Origin: Roseiconus nitratireducens
GTDB taxonomy: Bacteria; Planctomycetota; Planctomycetia; Pirellulales; Pirellulaceae
Reading direction: 5' to 3'
Assembly: GCF_008629675.1 (NCBI RefSeq)
Contig: NZ_VWOX01000012.1
Location: forward strand, 156,456-220,455
DNA length: 64,000 nt
Below the pieces are notes generated by a model. The model searched no databases and was not told where the DNA came from. It saw only the letters and a program-made list of their open reading frames with translations. A program made the position numbers and the translations under genes. This document shows positions 8,418-18,066 of this stretch, in pieces. How positions within the stretch are numbered: the first letter of the stretch is position 1; every line of letters starts with the position of its first letter.

Positions 8418-9449
8418 ATGAATACCTCCCCCCTCATCGCCGTGACCGCCGGAGACCCCGGAGGAATCGGACCCGAAGTCTGCCTGAAGGCAGCGCAGAA
8501 CGGGCTGCGTGGCAATGCGCGGCTCATTCTGTTCGGTGACGCGGGGATCTTTGAGCGAGTTGCTCGTCAGCTGGATTTGCCGATGCCGCCAGTCGCGGTC
8601 TCGCTGGAACAAGCGATCGGCCACGTTTCTCGTCGACCCGAAACTGCCGTGGTCTACGACCTGCAAGCGGTAAGTCCTGAGCTTGTATCTCCGGGGAAGG
8701 TCTCGGCTCTCACAGGAAAAGCATCTCACAGCTACATCACGGCGTCGATCGATGCTGCTTTAGATGGCAAAGTTGATGCCGTCGCAACGGGACCGATTCA
8801 CAAGGAAGCGTTAAGGCTAGCCGGTGTCGATTTCCCGGGGCACACGGAGATCTTTGCAGCCCGGACCAAATCGGACCGAGCGTGCATGATGCTGACGAGC
8901 GGTGAACTGACTTGCTCGTTTGTCACGACACATGTTGGATATCGCGATGTGCCGTCGTTGCTGAGCGTCGATCGAATCGTTGATGTGATCGAGTTGAGTC
9001 ATGAAGCGATGTTACGAGTGCGTGGTCAACAACCGCGACTCGCAATCTGTGGTCTGAATCCACATGCGGGCGAGAACGGATTGTTTGGCGGGGGCGAAGA
9101 GGAAGAGTTCATTCTTCCCGCGATTGAGACTGCTCAGCGTCGTGGAATCGAAATTACCGGGCCTTTGCCCCCTGACACAGCATTCCTGCCGGCCCGCCGC
9201 CGAGAGACGGATTGTGTGGTCTGCATGTACCATGACCAGGGACACATTCCGCTGAAGACGCTGGCATTTGACGTCGCCGTCAATACAACACTTGGCTTAC
9301 CCATCATCCGTACGTCGGTCGACCACGGCACGGCACTCGACATCGCCTGGCAGGGAGTTGCTGATTCGCAAAGCATGGTCGAAGCGATTCGATTGGCGAC
9401 GAAACTGGCATCGGGGCGAATACAGCAGGTGCAGGAGGTAAGTGGATGA
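8418..9449 (+). CDS. pdxA2: PdxA-family dehydrogenase, probably PdxA2 (D-threonate/D-erythronate 4-phosphate dehydrogenase)
   Basis: 343 residues from the ATG at 8418; the frame is open upstream to 8352, but the family normally starts with a strand like PLIAVTAGDPGGIGPEV directly after the initiator. Diagnostic motifs are GHTEIFA and NPHAGENGLFGGGEE (metal-binding and substrate histidines) and YHDQGHIPLK. PdxA itself oxidises 4-phosphohydroxy-L-threonine in vitamin B6 synthesis. PdxA2 paralogs encoded beside DUF1537 kinases act on D-threonate or D-erythronate 4-phosphate, giving dihydroxyacetone phosphate and CO2. The overlapping DUF1537 kinase and the divergent GntR regulator favour the catabolic role. 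The stop overlaps the next ATG (ATGA at 9446-9449). Motifs alone cannot exclude a true PdxA. Confidence 0.88.
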   Translation: MNTSPLIAVTAGDPGGIGPEVCLKAAQNGLRGNARLILFGDAGIFERVARQLDLPMPPVAVSLEQAIGHVSRRPETAVVYDLQAVSPELVSPGKVSALTGKASHSYITASIDAALDGKVDAVATGPIHKEALRLAGVDFPGHTEIFAARTKSDRACMMLTSGELTCSFVTTHVGYRDVPSLLSVDRIVDVIELSHEAMLRVRGQQPRLAICGLNPHAGENGLFGGGEEEEFILPAIETAQRRGIEITGPLPPDTAFLPARRRETDCVVCMYHDQGHIPLKTLAFDVAVNTTLGLPIIRTSVDHGTALDIAWQGVADSQSMVEAIRLATKLASGRIQQVQEVSG

Positions 9450-12400
9450 TCGTTGTTTTGGCTGACGACTTTTCTGGCGCTTCAGAGATTGCCGGGATCG
9501 CCCACCGCTATGGTCTGTCGGCAGAGGTGCAGACTGAGTTCGCACCTGTCGGTGTTGATTGTGTGGTCGTCGACGGCAATACGCGATCGCTTACCGCAAG
9601 CGACGCCGCATCGCACTCAGCGGACATTGCGCGACACGTCCGCGACTCCCAACCCGCTTTCATTTTCAAGAAGGTCGACTCGGTGTTGCGAGGCCCCATT
9701 TTGGCTGAGGCGGAGTCGACGGCTAGAGTTTTGGATCGACAGCGTGTACTGATCGCGAACGCGAATCCGAGCCGTGGGCGAACGGTTGAAAACGGTTGTT
9801 TGCGGATCGATGGGGTGCCGATCGACCAAACCCATTTTTCGGCGGACCCAGAACATCCGCGGTTCTCTTGCGATGCAGCGGATTTGCTGGGAGTGCAAGG
9901 ACACACGGGCGTGCCGATAAAAGTCGCGGATGCACGAGAACAGATGGATCTTGATTCGCTATCGGCCCAATTCAATAACGGCACATTGCTGTGCGGCGGC
10001 GCCGATTTTTTTGCTTCGTTGCTGCGGATCCAGTTCGGGCTGCAACCCGTACGATCCGAGGCCGATTTCACGCAGCCTGGAAAAACGCTTTTAGTGTGCG
10101 GGTCGATGGCGGGCTCTCTTCATGAAGGCAATGCCAGACTTGTCAGCAAAACGATTGATCTCGCAGATTCGAGATGCACCGCAAACACGATTCGGGCTGC
10201 GCTGTCGGAGGGCGATCGAGTCGGAATCTATTGCTCACACAATCGGTCCACACAAGATGACGTTGTGTCAGTGATGGCCGGAATCGCCCGGGAACTCGTG
10301 CTGAAAAAGGAGATTGACCATCTCTTGGTGGAGGGCGGCCGCTCAGCCTCGACCCTTGCAAGACGATGTGGGTGGAAACGTCTTACCGTTTCCCACTGGT
10401 TTGCTGACGGCGTGGTTGGGTTGAAAACCGGCGGGGGAGAATCGATGGAGCTGATCGTGAAGCCGGGCAGCTATGCTTGGCCCCGCATCCAACGGCCTTG
10501 TGGTCAATCACAAGCCTCCGAAGGCTCGCCGCAAATTCCGAACGGTGTTGCCGTGGCGGCGGCCAAGCTAGCGATGCTGTTTTTCTGGCTGGTATCTGGA
10601 TTTGCCTCGTCTGACGTCCTCGCTGCCGACTTTGACGACCTTGTCCTGCCGATCATCGAGAACCACTGCACAGACTGCCACGGCATGCCTGACGAGTTCC
10701 CTGAAGGTGACTTCAGCATCGCAAAGTACACGAAGCGAGAGTCCGTTCTCGGGGCACGTCGCGACTGGAAAAAGATCCTCGATGTGGTCGAGGGTCACGA
10801 GATGCCGCCGGAAGATGCCGAAGACTTGAGCGACATTGATCGTCGTCGGCTACTGGAATGGATTCGTGGCGCGTTGGCTGAGCCTGAGATCGACGGCCAA
10901 GTCAATCCAGGAAAACCGGTGCCAAGGCGATTGACTCGACTTGAATACAACAACACGGTACGTGACCTGCTCGGCCTGGAAACCGATGTGTTCATGTTTT
11001 CGGAGCGGCTTCCATTCAATAAGGACTATTTCGACCCGGCCGGCGGAAAAATGCCGGATCAGCTGCACATCGATGCTCGCGAGTACGGTGCAAAGTATCC
11101 CGTGCTGCTGCCCGACGCCGGACTGCCCGGGGATACCCGCGCCGAACACGGCTTCACCAACCGCGGCGATGCGCAGAATCTGACTGCCGTCAGCCTTGAT
11201 GTGTACGTTGCCCTCGCGGAGCAGATTTCGTTTCACCCGGAGTTGTTGAGCCGAGCCGAAAGGTTGCAGGAGATTTTTCCTGGGGCGACGTTTCGATCGC
11301 TGCCAGAGCCGTCACAGCCAAGTCCGAAAGTCAACCAGGTCGCGACCTCACCGGGAAAGCTGGCCCCCAATGACAATGTTTCACGCACGGGTGATGGAAG
11401 TGACTTCACACTCGATGTTTTTCGCAAACGACTGGCCGTCGCCTTCGATGAAGACCGTGGCGGTGTCTATGACGTGTCGGAAAACGCGAATACCACGATC
11501 GCCGGCAAGGGAGGCGTGTTGCATCTGGCATACGGAAAGAATGCCAATCGCTCGTTCGGTGTGAATCCTAGCGAGGATATTTGGAACGCCGCGTTTGCGA
11601 CTGCGGAAGCAAGCTCTGGTGATGTGTTGTTCACGAACAAAGTGAAGAATCAAAAAGAGTTCTTCTTTGGCTTTCAGCGCAGCGGCGGCCAGGAGTTTAG
11701 CGGAATCGCCGAGATCGGCGTGGTGGTTCTGAGTCGACGCGGTCAATCGGGTACCGTTCGAGTTAGCGTCGAGTTTGACGCTGATGAATCAAAAACGGTC
11801 GAAGTGCGGCTCAACGAAGGAGCTGGAACGGACAACGTTTTCGTTTCATTCGCGGCACCCAGCGGGAGGTCCATCCGGCGTTTGCGTGTCGATGGAAGTG
11901 ACTTTTCGGGCGATTATGTACTGCTTGATGACTTGGCTTTCATCACCCGCGACTCCCCGTCAAAGCAAGCCGATATCGTCGGGCGCGAAACGCCCCGTGG
12001 CGAATTCTTCCAGCTTGCGAATCCCGATCCGACAAACCGCAAGCGAGAAACTTACGCCAAAAAGATCGATCTCACCGTCGTTGACGGGACGCCACGCGAG
12101 CGTTTGCGCCATTTCATGCAGCGTGCCTTCCGCCGGCCCGTTGAAGATTCGGAGACGGACCTTTACCTGAGACTCTATGAGCAGGCTCGCTCTAGCGGCG
12201 TTGACGATGAGCTGGCGATGCGATCTGCAATTCATGGCGTCTTGTCGTCTCCCAGCTTTCTTTATTTGCTGGAGCACGGCGATTCGGATAGCGACTCGTC
12301 AATTTGCGGCTTGACCGATCATGAGCTTGCCTCCCGGTTGAGCTACTTTCTGTGGAGCAGCATGCCCGACGATGAATTGCTCAGCCTTGCCGACCGGGGT

Positions 12401-13375
12401 CAGCTGGGCGATCCGACAGAGATCGAGAAGCAAGTTGACCGCATGATTCGAAATCCACGCGTCAGCGAGCTTTCAGAAAATTTCTTCGTTGAGTGGCTAC
12501 ATCTCCGCGAGCTTTGGTCGGCTCAACCGGATGAGCGAAAGTTCCGCTCGTTTTACGAGGGTCCGAAAGGAAAACGCACGCTTGCGCGCGACATGTTCTG
12601 TGAGCCGCTGTTGTTTTTTGAAACGATTCTCACTGAAGATCGATCGATACTCGATCTGATCGATTCGAACTACACCTACATTAATGACCGGCTGGCGAAA
12701 CACTATGGAATCGAGACAAATGCCGGTAGCGACCGCGATTGGCAAAGGATTGAGCTTCGTGGGCAGAATCACGCGGAGGCGATCCGGGGTGGCGTGTTGA
12801 CCACCGGTGCTGTGATGACGCTGACATCCTTTCCGCACCGAACCAGTCCTATCCGACGAGGTGCTTGGGTGCTGGAGACCGTCTTCAATCGTCCTCCGCC
12901 GCCACCCAAGATTGCCGTAGCTGACATCGACGATCAAGAGAACGTCGAGCACTTGACACTCCGCGAGAAGGTCGAACTGCATCGCGCGAATCCCGCTTGC
13001 GCGGTCTGCCACGATCGCATCGACCCGCCGGGATTCGCGTTGGAGAACTTTGACGCTATCGGCCGTTGGCGTGAGAAAGATGGCGACGCCCCCATTGATT
13101 CCTCTGGTTCATTGCGGGGTCTTGGGGCGTTTGCGTCTTCGACCGAATTCAAGCGGCAGTTGTCTGCCGAGAAGGATCGCTTTGTCCGTGGTTTCGTTGA
13201 ACAGATCCTGAGCTACGCGTTGGCTCGTGAGTTGGAGTACTACGATCAAGCCGCGATCGACAAGATCGTCCGGGCTGCGGCTGATGACGACTATCGTCTC
13301 AGCAGGATCATCGTCGAGGTTGCAACCAGTCATCCATTTCGGAATATGATTCGAGAGGAACAGAAGGTTGAATAA
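9446..13375 (+). CDS. In-frame fusion: DUF1537 four-carbon acid-sugar kinase + secreted PSCyt1/DUF1592-type cytochrome protein
   Basis: One uninterrupted frame of 1309 codons. Residues 1 to about 345 form a complete DUF1537 kinase: N-terminal domain from IVVLADDFSGASEIAGIA, nucleotide-binding domain from LLVCGSMAGSLHEGNARL to GLKTGGGESMELIVKPGSY, where such kinases normally end. About 25 residues of linker follow, then a hydrophobic signal-peptide-like segment (MLFFWLVSGFASSDVLAAD, from residue 377). Next comes a full cytochrome protein: C408-T-D-C411-H412, DUF1587, a beta-sandwich module at about 640-850, DUF1595/1592, C1185-A-V-C1188-H1189, DUF1585. A cytosolic kinase and an exported cytochrome should not stay joined, so the second half may initiate internally (GTG 10553 or ATG 10574), or the stop codon may have been lost. 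No good ribosome-binding site is visible there. Confidence 0.85.
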   Translation: MIVVLADDFSGASEIAGIAHRYGLSAEVQTEFAPVGVDCVVVDGNTRSLTASDAASHSADIARHVRDSQPAFIFKKVDSVLRGPILAEAESTARVLDRQRVLIANANPSRGRTVENGCLRIDGVPIDQTHFSADPEHPRFSCDAADLLGVQGHTGVPIKVADAREQMDLDSLSAQFNNGTLLCGGADFFASLLRIQFGLQPVRSEADFTQPGKTLLVCGSMAGSLHEGNARLVSKTIDLADSRCTANTIRAALSEGDRVGIYCSHNRSTQDDVVSVMAGIARELVLKKEIDHLLVEGGRSASTLARRCGWKRLTVSHWFADGVVGLKTGGGESMELIVKPGSYAWPRIQRPCGQSQASEGSPQIPNGVAVAAAKLAMLFFWLVSGFASSDVLAADFDDLVLPIIENHCTDCHGMPDEFPEGDFSIAKYTKRESVLGARRDWKKILDVVEGHEMPPEDAEDLSDIDRRRLLEWIRGALAEPEIDGQVNPGKPVPRRLTRLEYNNTVRDLLGLETDVFMFSERLPFNKDYFDPAGGKMPDQLHIDAREYGAKYPVLLPDAGLPGDTRAEHGFTNRGDAQNLTAVSLDVYVALAEQISFHPELLSRAERLQEIFPGATFRSLPEPSQPSPKVNQVATSPGKLAPNDNVSRTGDGSDFTLDVFRKRLAVAFDEDRGGVYDVSENANTTIAGKGGVLHLAYGKNANRSFGVNPSEDIWNAAFATAEASSGDVLFTNKVKNQKEFFFGFQRSGGQEFSGIAEIGVVVLSRRGQSGTVRVSVEFDADESKTVEVRLNEGAGTDNVFVSFAAPSGRSIRRLRVDGSDFSGDYVLLDDLAFITRDSPSKQADIVGRETPRGEFFQLANPDPTNRKRETYAKKIDLTVVDGTPRERLRHFMQRAFRRPVEDSETDLYLRLYEQARSSGVDDELAMRSAIHGVLSSPSFLYLLEHGDSDSDSSICGLTDHELASRLSYFLWSSMPDDELLSLADRGQLGDPTEIEKQVDRMIRNPRVSELSENFFVEWLHLRELWSAQPDERKFRSFYEGPKGKRTLARDMFCEPLLFFETILTEDRSILDLIDSNYTYINDRLAKHYGIETNAGSDRDWQRIELRGQNHAEAIRGGVLTTGAVMTLTSFPHRTSPIRRGAWVLETVFNRPPPPPKIAVADIDDQENVEHLTLREKVELHRANPACAVCHDRIDPPGFALENFDAIGRWREKDGDAPIDSSGSLRGLGAFASSTEFKRQLSAEKDRFVRGFVEQILSYALARELEYYDQAAIDKIVRAAADDDYRLSRIIVEVATSHPFRNMIREEQKVE

Positions 13376-14693
13376 CAGGTTCGAAATCCTCAAGCGTTGC
13401 CGACTTTCGCGACGCACTCTGTTGCGAGGTGCTGGTGCGTCGCTTGCCTTGCCGTGGCTCGATGCGATGACACCCGCCCTGGCTTCGTCTAGTGCCGGTC
13501 CGCCGATGCGTCTGGCGTGGGTGTACATTCCCAATGGCGTGGTTCAAGATTCCTGGCACCCGACCCGCGAAGGCCGCTCTTGGGAGCTGACGGAGTCGTT
13601 ACAACCATTGGAAGATGTCCGCGACTCATTGAATCTTTTTACCGGGCTGGATCGCGAATTCCGCGGCGGCACCGGCGTCCATGCTCAAGCCGGTTGCTGC
13701 TGGCTGACAAGCTCGCCACCGACCGAAGCGCTCGACGGTGGGTTCCCCACGAACAAGACGCTCGACTGGTTGATTTCCGAGCAAATCAGCGGGGACACTG
13801 TTCTGCCGACGCTCGGTTTGAGTTGCAATGATCACGCCAACCAAAAAGAAACGCGATACTTTGAGACCCTTTCGTGGCGGGGGCCCGGATATGCGGTTGG
13901 GCCACAAAAAGATCCGAAGGAAGTTTTTGAGTTACTGTTCGGTAAGCCGAGACAATCAACCAAGAGTGTTTTGGACATCGTCCGCGAGGATGCGAGTCGT
14001 CTGAGTAAGACGCTCGGCGCGGGAGATCGAGAAAAACTGGGCGAATATCTCGACAGTGTGCGAGGACTCGAAAAGCGGATTCAGCGAGCCGAACAACGTA
14101 CCGGTTCTGGGATTTCGGACCCCGGTCCGCAGTTTTTCCCGGTCAAAGAGACGAGCAGCAAAGGCATCCCCGACGATCGTGGCCAGTACATTCGGCTGAT
14201 GGGTGATCTAATTGCTCTCGCATTTCAGCAAGATTTAACCCGTGTCGCGACGTTGCTGATCGATCCCGAACGTTGGGACACTCCCCGTATGTATCACGGT
14301 GTTTTCGACCGTCCGGAAAACCACCATGTTCTGACCCACACCAAAGGCGACGAGGCCAAAGAGAAGCTTCGCAAAATCGATCGTTTTCACGTCGAACAAT
14401 ACGCCTACCTGGTGAAACGGCTCGCCGAGATCAAAGAAGCTGACGGCACCTTGCTGGACCATTGCCTCATTTCGCTCGGGTCAGGTATGGGGGACGGCCG
14501 AGTGCACGACTACAACAACCTGCCTGTCATCACGGCGGGAAGATTGGGCGGGCGAATCAGCCCCGGGGCACACTACAAGTTCGACGGGAAGGTTCCGCTT
14601 GCAAACCTCTGGCTGACGCTCCTGCAAGGCGTTGGTGCCGAAGCGGATACTTTTGCCGATAGCACCGGACGAATTGCCGAGGTGCTCACGTGA
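13368..14693 (+). CDS. DUF1552 family secreted protein (second copy)
   Basis: 441 residues. The start appears to be TTG at 13368, overlapping the end of the preceding gene by 8 bases; purine-rich GAGGAACAGAAGG directly upstream could act as a ribosome-binding site, and no ATG precedes the signal sequence. The N-terminus has a twin-arginine-like export signal (LSRRTLLRGAGASLALPWLD). DUF1552 signatures recur: LAFQQDLTRVATLLIDPE, RFHVEQYAYLVKRL and LISLGSGMGDGRVHDYNNLP. It is the natural partner of the cytochrome half of the preceding fused frame, repeating the DUF1592/DUF1552 pairing at 3004-7598. Its biochemical role is unknown. Confidence 0.92.
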   Translation: MNNRFEILKRCRLSRRTLLRGAGASLALPWLDAMTPALASSSAGPPMRLAWVYIPNGVVQDSWHPTREGRSWELTESLQPLEDVRDSLNLFTGLDREFRGGTGVHAQAGCCWLTSSPPTEALDGGFPTNKTLDWLISEQISGDTVLPTLGLSCNDHANQKETRYFETLSWRGPGYAVGPQKDPKEVFELLFGKPRQSTKSVLDIVREDASRLSKTLGAGDREKLGEYLDSVRGLEKRIQRAEQRTGSGISDPGPQFFPVKETSSKGIPDDRGQYIRLMGDLIALAFQQDLTRVATLLIDPERWDTPRMYHGVFDRPENHHVLTHTKGDEAKEKLRKIDRFHVEQYAYLVKRLAEIKEADGTLLDHCLISLGSGMGDGRVHDYNNLPVITAGRLGGRISPGAHYKFDGKVPLANLWLTLLQGVGAEADTFADSTGRIAEVLT

Positions 14694-15643
14694 GATTTAC
14701 TCTCCTCTTCCTCATTTTTCTGTCGCCGTCGCTGCGATTGGGGGCTAAGAATCCCCCGCTCGCCCAGCAGAGGCTTGCCGAGCAGCTTGGCGAAAAGGTG
14801 CAGCGATTCGAAATGTGGACGGACGACGACGGAAATGTCACCGGGCTGTTCTTCATCAATCACCAAGCCCTCACGAAGTCCGCAGGTGCAAAACCAGGGA
14901 TCGATGACGACGATCTCTTGAAGCTGACAAGTTTCCCCAAGCTATCTGCGTTGAACCTGGAGTCGCAGCCAGTGACCGACGGAGGATTGGAGGTGTTGCG
15001 ACGCTTTCCGAACATGAAGCAAATGGGGTTTCACTACATGGGCAAGGCTCGGGCAACGTTCGCTGCCGATCGTGGTACCCCTGCCGTCTCACCGGCCTTC
15101 ATCACGGTGATCGACGGCATGAAGGAGTTGGAGATCTTAGAGATCAAGCACAACTTCCGAGTGGATGAGATCGCCGTCGACAAACTCACGGGCCCGTTCC
15201 CCAAGGCATGGCGATTGGTCATCGACACTCCAATTACCGCCGAGCAAACAATGCACCTGATACGCCTCTGCCCGTGTGTCAGGGATCTGCAGTTGCACCG
15301 AACGAGTATCACAGCGGACCAGGTCGCTGAGATCGGGGAGCTGTTGCCCAAACTGGAAGTGTTGTGGTTCAAGCCCCGTGGCGGAAACCTGATGCCCGAG
15401 CATCTCGCCGCTTTGTCCAACTTCCAACGGCTGCGTATCTACAGTCCTCAGCATTTCCGCAATGAATTGCCTTTCGAGGGTGGGTGGGATGCACTCACGA
15501 AACTGCCGCATCTCGAGCGTCTTGAGATTGAATCACATCCCGCCTCGACAAACCGAACTGCGATAAATCAATTGAAGGCGGCCAACCCGAATCTCGTCGT
15601 TGCTCCGACTCTGACTCGATCGAGGAACTACGATGGGCTTTGA
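14690..15643 (+). CDS. Secreted leucine-rich-repeat protein
   Basis: 317 residues. The GTG at 14690 overlaps the previous stop (GTGA), again implying coupled translation. A short hydrophobic signal peptide (FTLLFLIFLSPSLRLGA) leads into a region of leucine-rich-repeat-like units: LTSFPKLSALNLESQPVTDG, then LEVLRRFPNMKQMGF, LRLCPCVRDLQLHRTSITAD-type and LPHLERLEIESHP-type segments with about 24-residue spacing. No catalytic motif is apparent. Such planctomycete repeat proteins are usually assumed to bind partners at the cell surface. Its position between the cytochrome/DUF1552 and DUF1549/DUF1501 pairs suggests that it serves the same process. Confidence 0.82.
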   Translation: MRFTLLFLIFLSPSLRLGAKNPPLAQQRLAEQLGEKVQRFEMWTDDDGNVTGLFFINHQALTKSAGAKPGIDDDDLLKLTSFPKLSALNLESQPVTDGGLEVLRRFPNMKQMGFHYMGKARATFAADRGTPAVSPAFITVIDGMKELEILEIKHNFRVDEIAVDKLTGPFPKAWRLVIDTPITAEQTMHLIRLCPCVRDLQLHRTSITADQVAEIGELLPKLEVLWFKPRGGNLMPEHLAALSNFQRLRIYSPQHFRNELPFEGGWDALTKLPHLERLEIESHPASTNRTAINQLKAANPNLVVAPTLTRSRNYDGL

Positions 15644-18062
15644 GATTCTACGCCGTACGGCGATCGCTTGTGCGATCTTTTTCACGTTTGGTTCAACCGC
15701 CTTCTCTGACGACACGCAGCACACCACGTTCTTCAGTGAGTACGTGCAGCCAATTTTTGAGCAGCATTGTTTCGACTGCCACAGTCATGATGCTGGAGAA
15801 GCCAACGGCGGGCTCGTGCTCGATTCAAAAGCCGGCTGGTCCGTCGGTGGTGACTCGGGGCCGGCAGTTCTGCCTGGTGAAGCAGCAAAGAGCTTGCTTT
15901 TCCAGGTCGTGAACCATGAAGTAGAAGGCTTGAAGATGCCGCCTGACGGGAAGCTTTCCGAAGACGAGTTGCAATTGATCGAAAAGTGGATCTCCGATGG
16001 AGCACACGACCCTCGCGACGGAAAGGCGGCGACTCGATTGGCAATCAATATCGAAGCGGGGCGAAAGTGGTGGGCATTTCAACCTGTTAAGAGAAGGGTC
16101 GACCAGCCGGCGTCGTCGATCGACTCGTTCATCGAAGCAAGAATGAAAGCTGAAGGATTGGAACCCGCGCTGCTTGCGGAGGCGTCCGTTCTGAGACGAC
16201 GGCTTCGCTACGATCTGACTGGGTTGCCGCCGGACGCCGACGTCGCTGAAGTCGCAGATTCTGAGCTCACCGAGTCCGATTACGAACTGATTGTTGATCG
16301 GCTCCTTGATTCGTCGCAGTTTGGCGAAAAGTGGGGACGGCACTGGCTGGACTTAGCACGCTACGCCGACAGTAACGGATCGTCGTTCAACCCTCCATTC
16401 CGCCGTGCATGGAAGTATAGAAACTGGGTGATCGACGCGTTCAACGATGGCATGCCGATCAACCAATTCATTCGCAAGCAGATCGCCGGCGACTTGCTTC
16501 CTTATCAAACGCAGCAAGAACGTGACAGCAATCTGACAGCGACGGGATTCCTGATGCTGGGCTCAAAGGTCTTGGGAACGTTTGACAAAGAGCAGTTGCT
16601 CATGGACGTCGTAGACGAGCAGATTGACACGATCAGCAAATCACTGCTCGGCCTGACGGTCGCCTGCGCGCGATGTCACGACCATAAATTTGACCCCATT
16701 CCGCAGCGTGACTACTACGCACTAGCCGGCTTCTTCACCAGCACGACAACACTGGATGACCGAATGGGGGGACCCAAAGAAGACGAGTCAGACTGGAGTC
16801 GACGTGGCCTTGGAAAGGATGGAGATGAAAGGCTCCGACAGTTTTTGCAAGAGAACAACTACGCGTGGGTCAAAGCGACGCAAAAGACTTTTCACGGCCG
16901 TCGGAGCCTTGGTCGCTTGGAGGAGCAGTTGGCGAACGCGGACGATGCGATGAAGGTCAACGAGCTTGAAAAGAAGATTGCAGAAGAACGCGAGTCATTG
17001 GAGGAATGGACTTCCAAACTTGAAGATTTCAACCGGCAGATGCCCGATTACGTGATGGCCGTCCGCGACGCTGATTCGATAGGTGACGAAGCAATACGGA
17101 TTCGTGGCGTTGCCGCCAGTCGTGGCAATGTCGTTCCACGCGGGTTTCTGCAAGTCACCTGCAGCGGCGACGCTGCAGCAAAAATCCAATCGGGCGGCAG
17201 CGGCCGATTGGAACTCGCCGACTGGATTGCAGCGGATGACAATCCCCTCACCGCTCGCGTATTCGTCAATCGCGTGTGGAAGCACCTGTTTCGCGAAGGC
17301 ATCGTGCGAAGTGTGGACAACTTCGGCGTGATGGGCGAAGTGCCGACGCACCCAGAGTTGCTCGAACACCTGACGGCAAGGTTCATCGAGAGCGGCTGGA
17401 AGCTGAAACCACTGATCCGGGAAATTGTGCTGTCGCGTGCGTATCGACGCTCCGTAGCAATATCCTCGGAAACGGATCCAGAGAATCGACTGCTCTCACA
17501 CCAAAATCGGCGGCGGCTCGAACCGGAAGAGCTTCGAGACACGTTGTTAAGTCTCAGCGGACAACTCGATCGGTCGCAAGGCACCGGGATGATCGATCAT
17601 CTGCCGATTGGTGACGTCAGTAATCTCGGGGATGCAATTGCAGTGGAGGACAATCGGCGCACGGTTTACCAGCCCGTGATCCGCACACTCGAACCGACGG
17701 TGCTACAGGTATTCGATGCGCCGGTCAACACGATGGCGACGGGGCAACGGGCCCAGACGATCGTCGCACCTCAAGCGTTGTACCTGATGAATAGTCAAGC
17801 GGTTCAGGATGCTTGTCACCACATGGCCCAGCGATTCCTCCGGCAGGCGCATGTCGGAACTCAGGATGACGTCCAGATCGGAATGATCGCTGCGGATGCG
17901 TTTCATCGTATCGTCGGCCGGCAGCCGAATGCTGAAGAGCGAGAAATCTTGGCCAGGTACTTGGTCAATCAAGCCGACGGCCGAAGGGGCCTTTCTCACC
18001 ATGACGTGATGAAGCTGTGTCAAACAATCGTTGCCAGCACGCAATTTCAGTTTTTGGATTGA
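15633..18062 (+). CDS. Secreted PSCyt1-DUF1549-DUF1553 cytochrome-type protein
   Basis: 809 residues; the ATG overlaps the preceding gene by 11 bases. A signal peptide covers about residues 1-25. A PSCyt1 haem domain follows with C46-F-D-C49-H50 and the MPPDGKLSEDELQLIEKWI motif. DUF1549 begins near residue 155 (SIDSFIEARMKAEGLEPALL, LRYDLTGLPPDADV) and includes a second haem motif C345-A-R-C348-H349 (DHKFDPIPQRDYYAL). DUF1553 fills the C-terminal half (LADWIAADDNPLTARVFVNR, RAYRRSV, QALYLMNSQAV). The concanavalin-like or other module sometimes found between the domains is missing, so this is a compact member. The next gene is its usual DUF1501 partner, four bases downstream. Substrate unknown. 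Confidence 0.93.
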   Translation: MGFEILRRTAIACAIFFTFGSTAFSDDTQHTTFFSEYVQPIFEQHCFDCHSHDAGEANGGLVLDSKAGWSVGGDSGPAVLPGEAAKSLLFQVVNHEVEGLKMPPDGKLSEDELQLIEKWISDGAHDPRDGKAATRLAINIEAGRKWWAFQPVKRRVDQPASSIDSFIEARMKAEGLEPALLAEASVLRRRLRYDLTGLPPDADVAEVADSELTESDYELIVDRLLDSSQFGEKWGRHWLDLARYADSNGSSFNPPFRRAWKYRNWVIDAFNDGMPINQFIRKQIAGDLLPYQTQQERDSNLTATGFLMLGSKVLGTFDKEQLLMDVVDEQIDTISKSLLGLTVACARCHDHKFDPIPQRDYYALAGFFTSTTTLDDRMGGPKEDESDWSRRGLGKDGDERLRQFLQENNYAWVKATQKTFHGRRSLGRLEEQLANADDAMKVNELEKKIAEERESLEEWTSKLEDFNRQMPDYVMAVRDADSIGDEAIRIRGVAASRGNVVPRGFLQVTCSGDAAAKIQSGGSGRLELADWIAADDNPLTARVFVNRVWKHLFREGIVRSVDNFGVMGEVPTHPELLEHLTARFIESGWKLKPLIREIVLSRAYRRSVAISSETDPENRLLSHQNRRRLEPEELRDTLLSLSGQLDRSQGTGMIDHLPIGDVSNLGDAIAVEDNRRTVYQPVIRTLEPTVLQVFDAPVNTMATGQRAQTIVAPQALYLMNSQAVQDACHHMAQRFLRQAHVGTQDDVQIGMIAADAFHRIVGRQPNAEEREILARYLVNQADGRRGLSHHDVMKLCQTIVASTQFQFLD

Positions 18063-18066
18063 TGAG

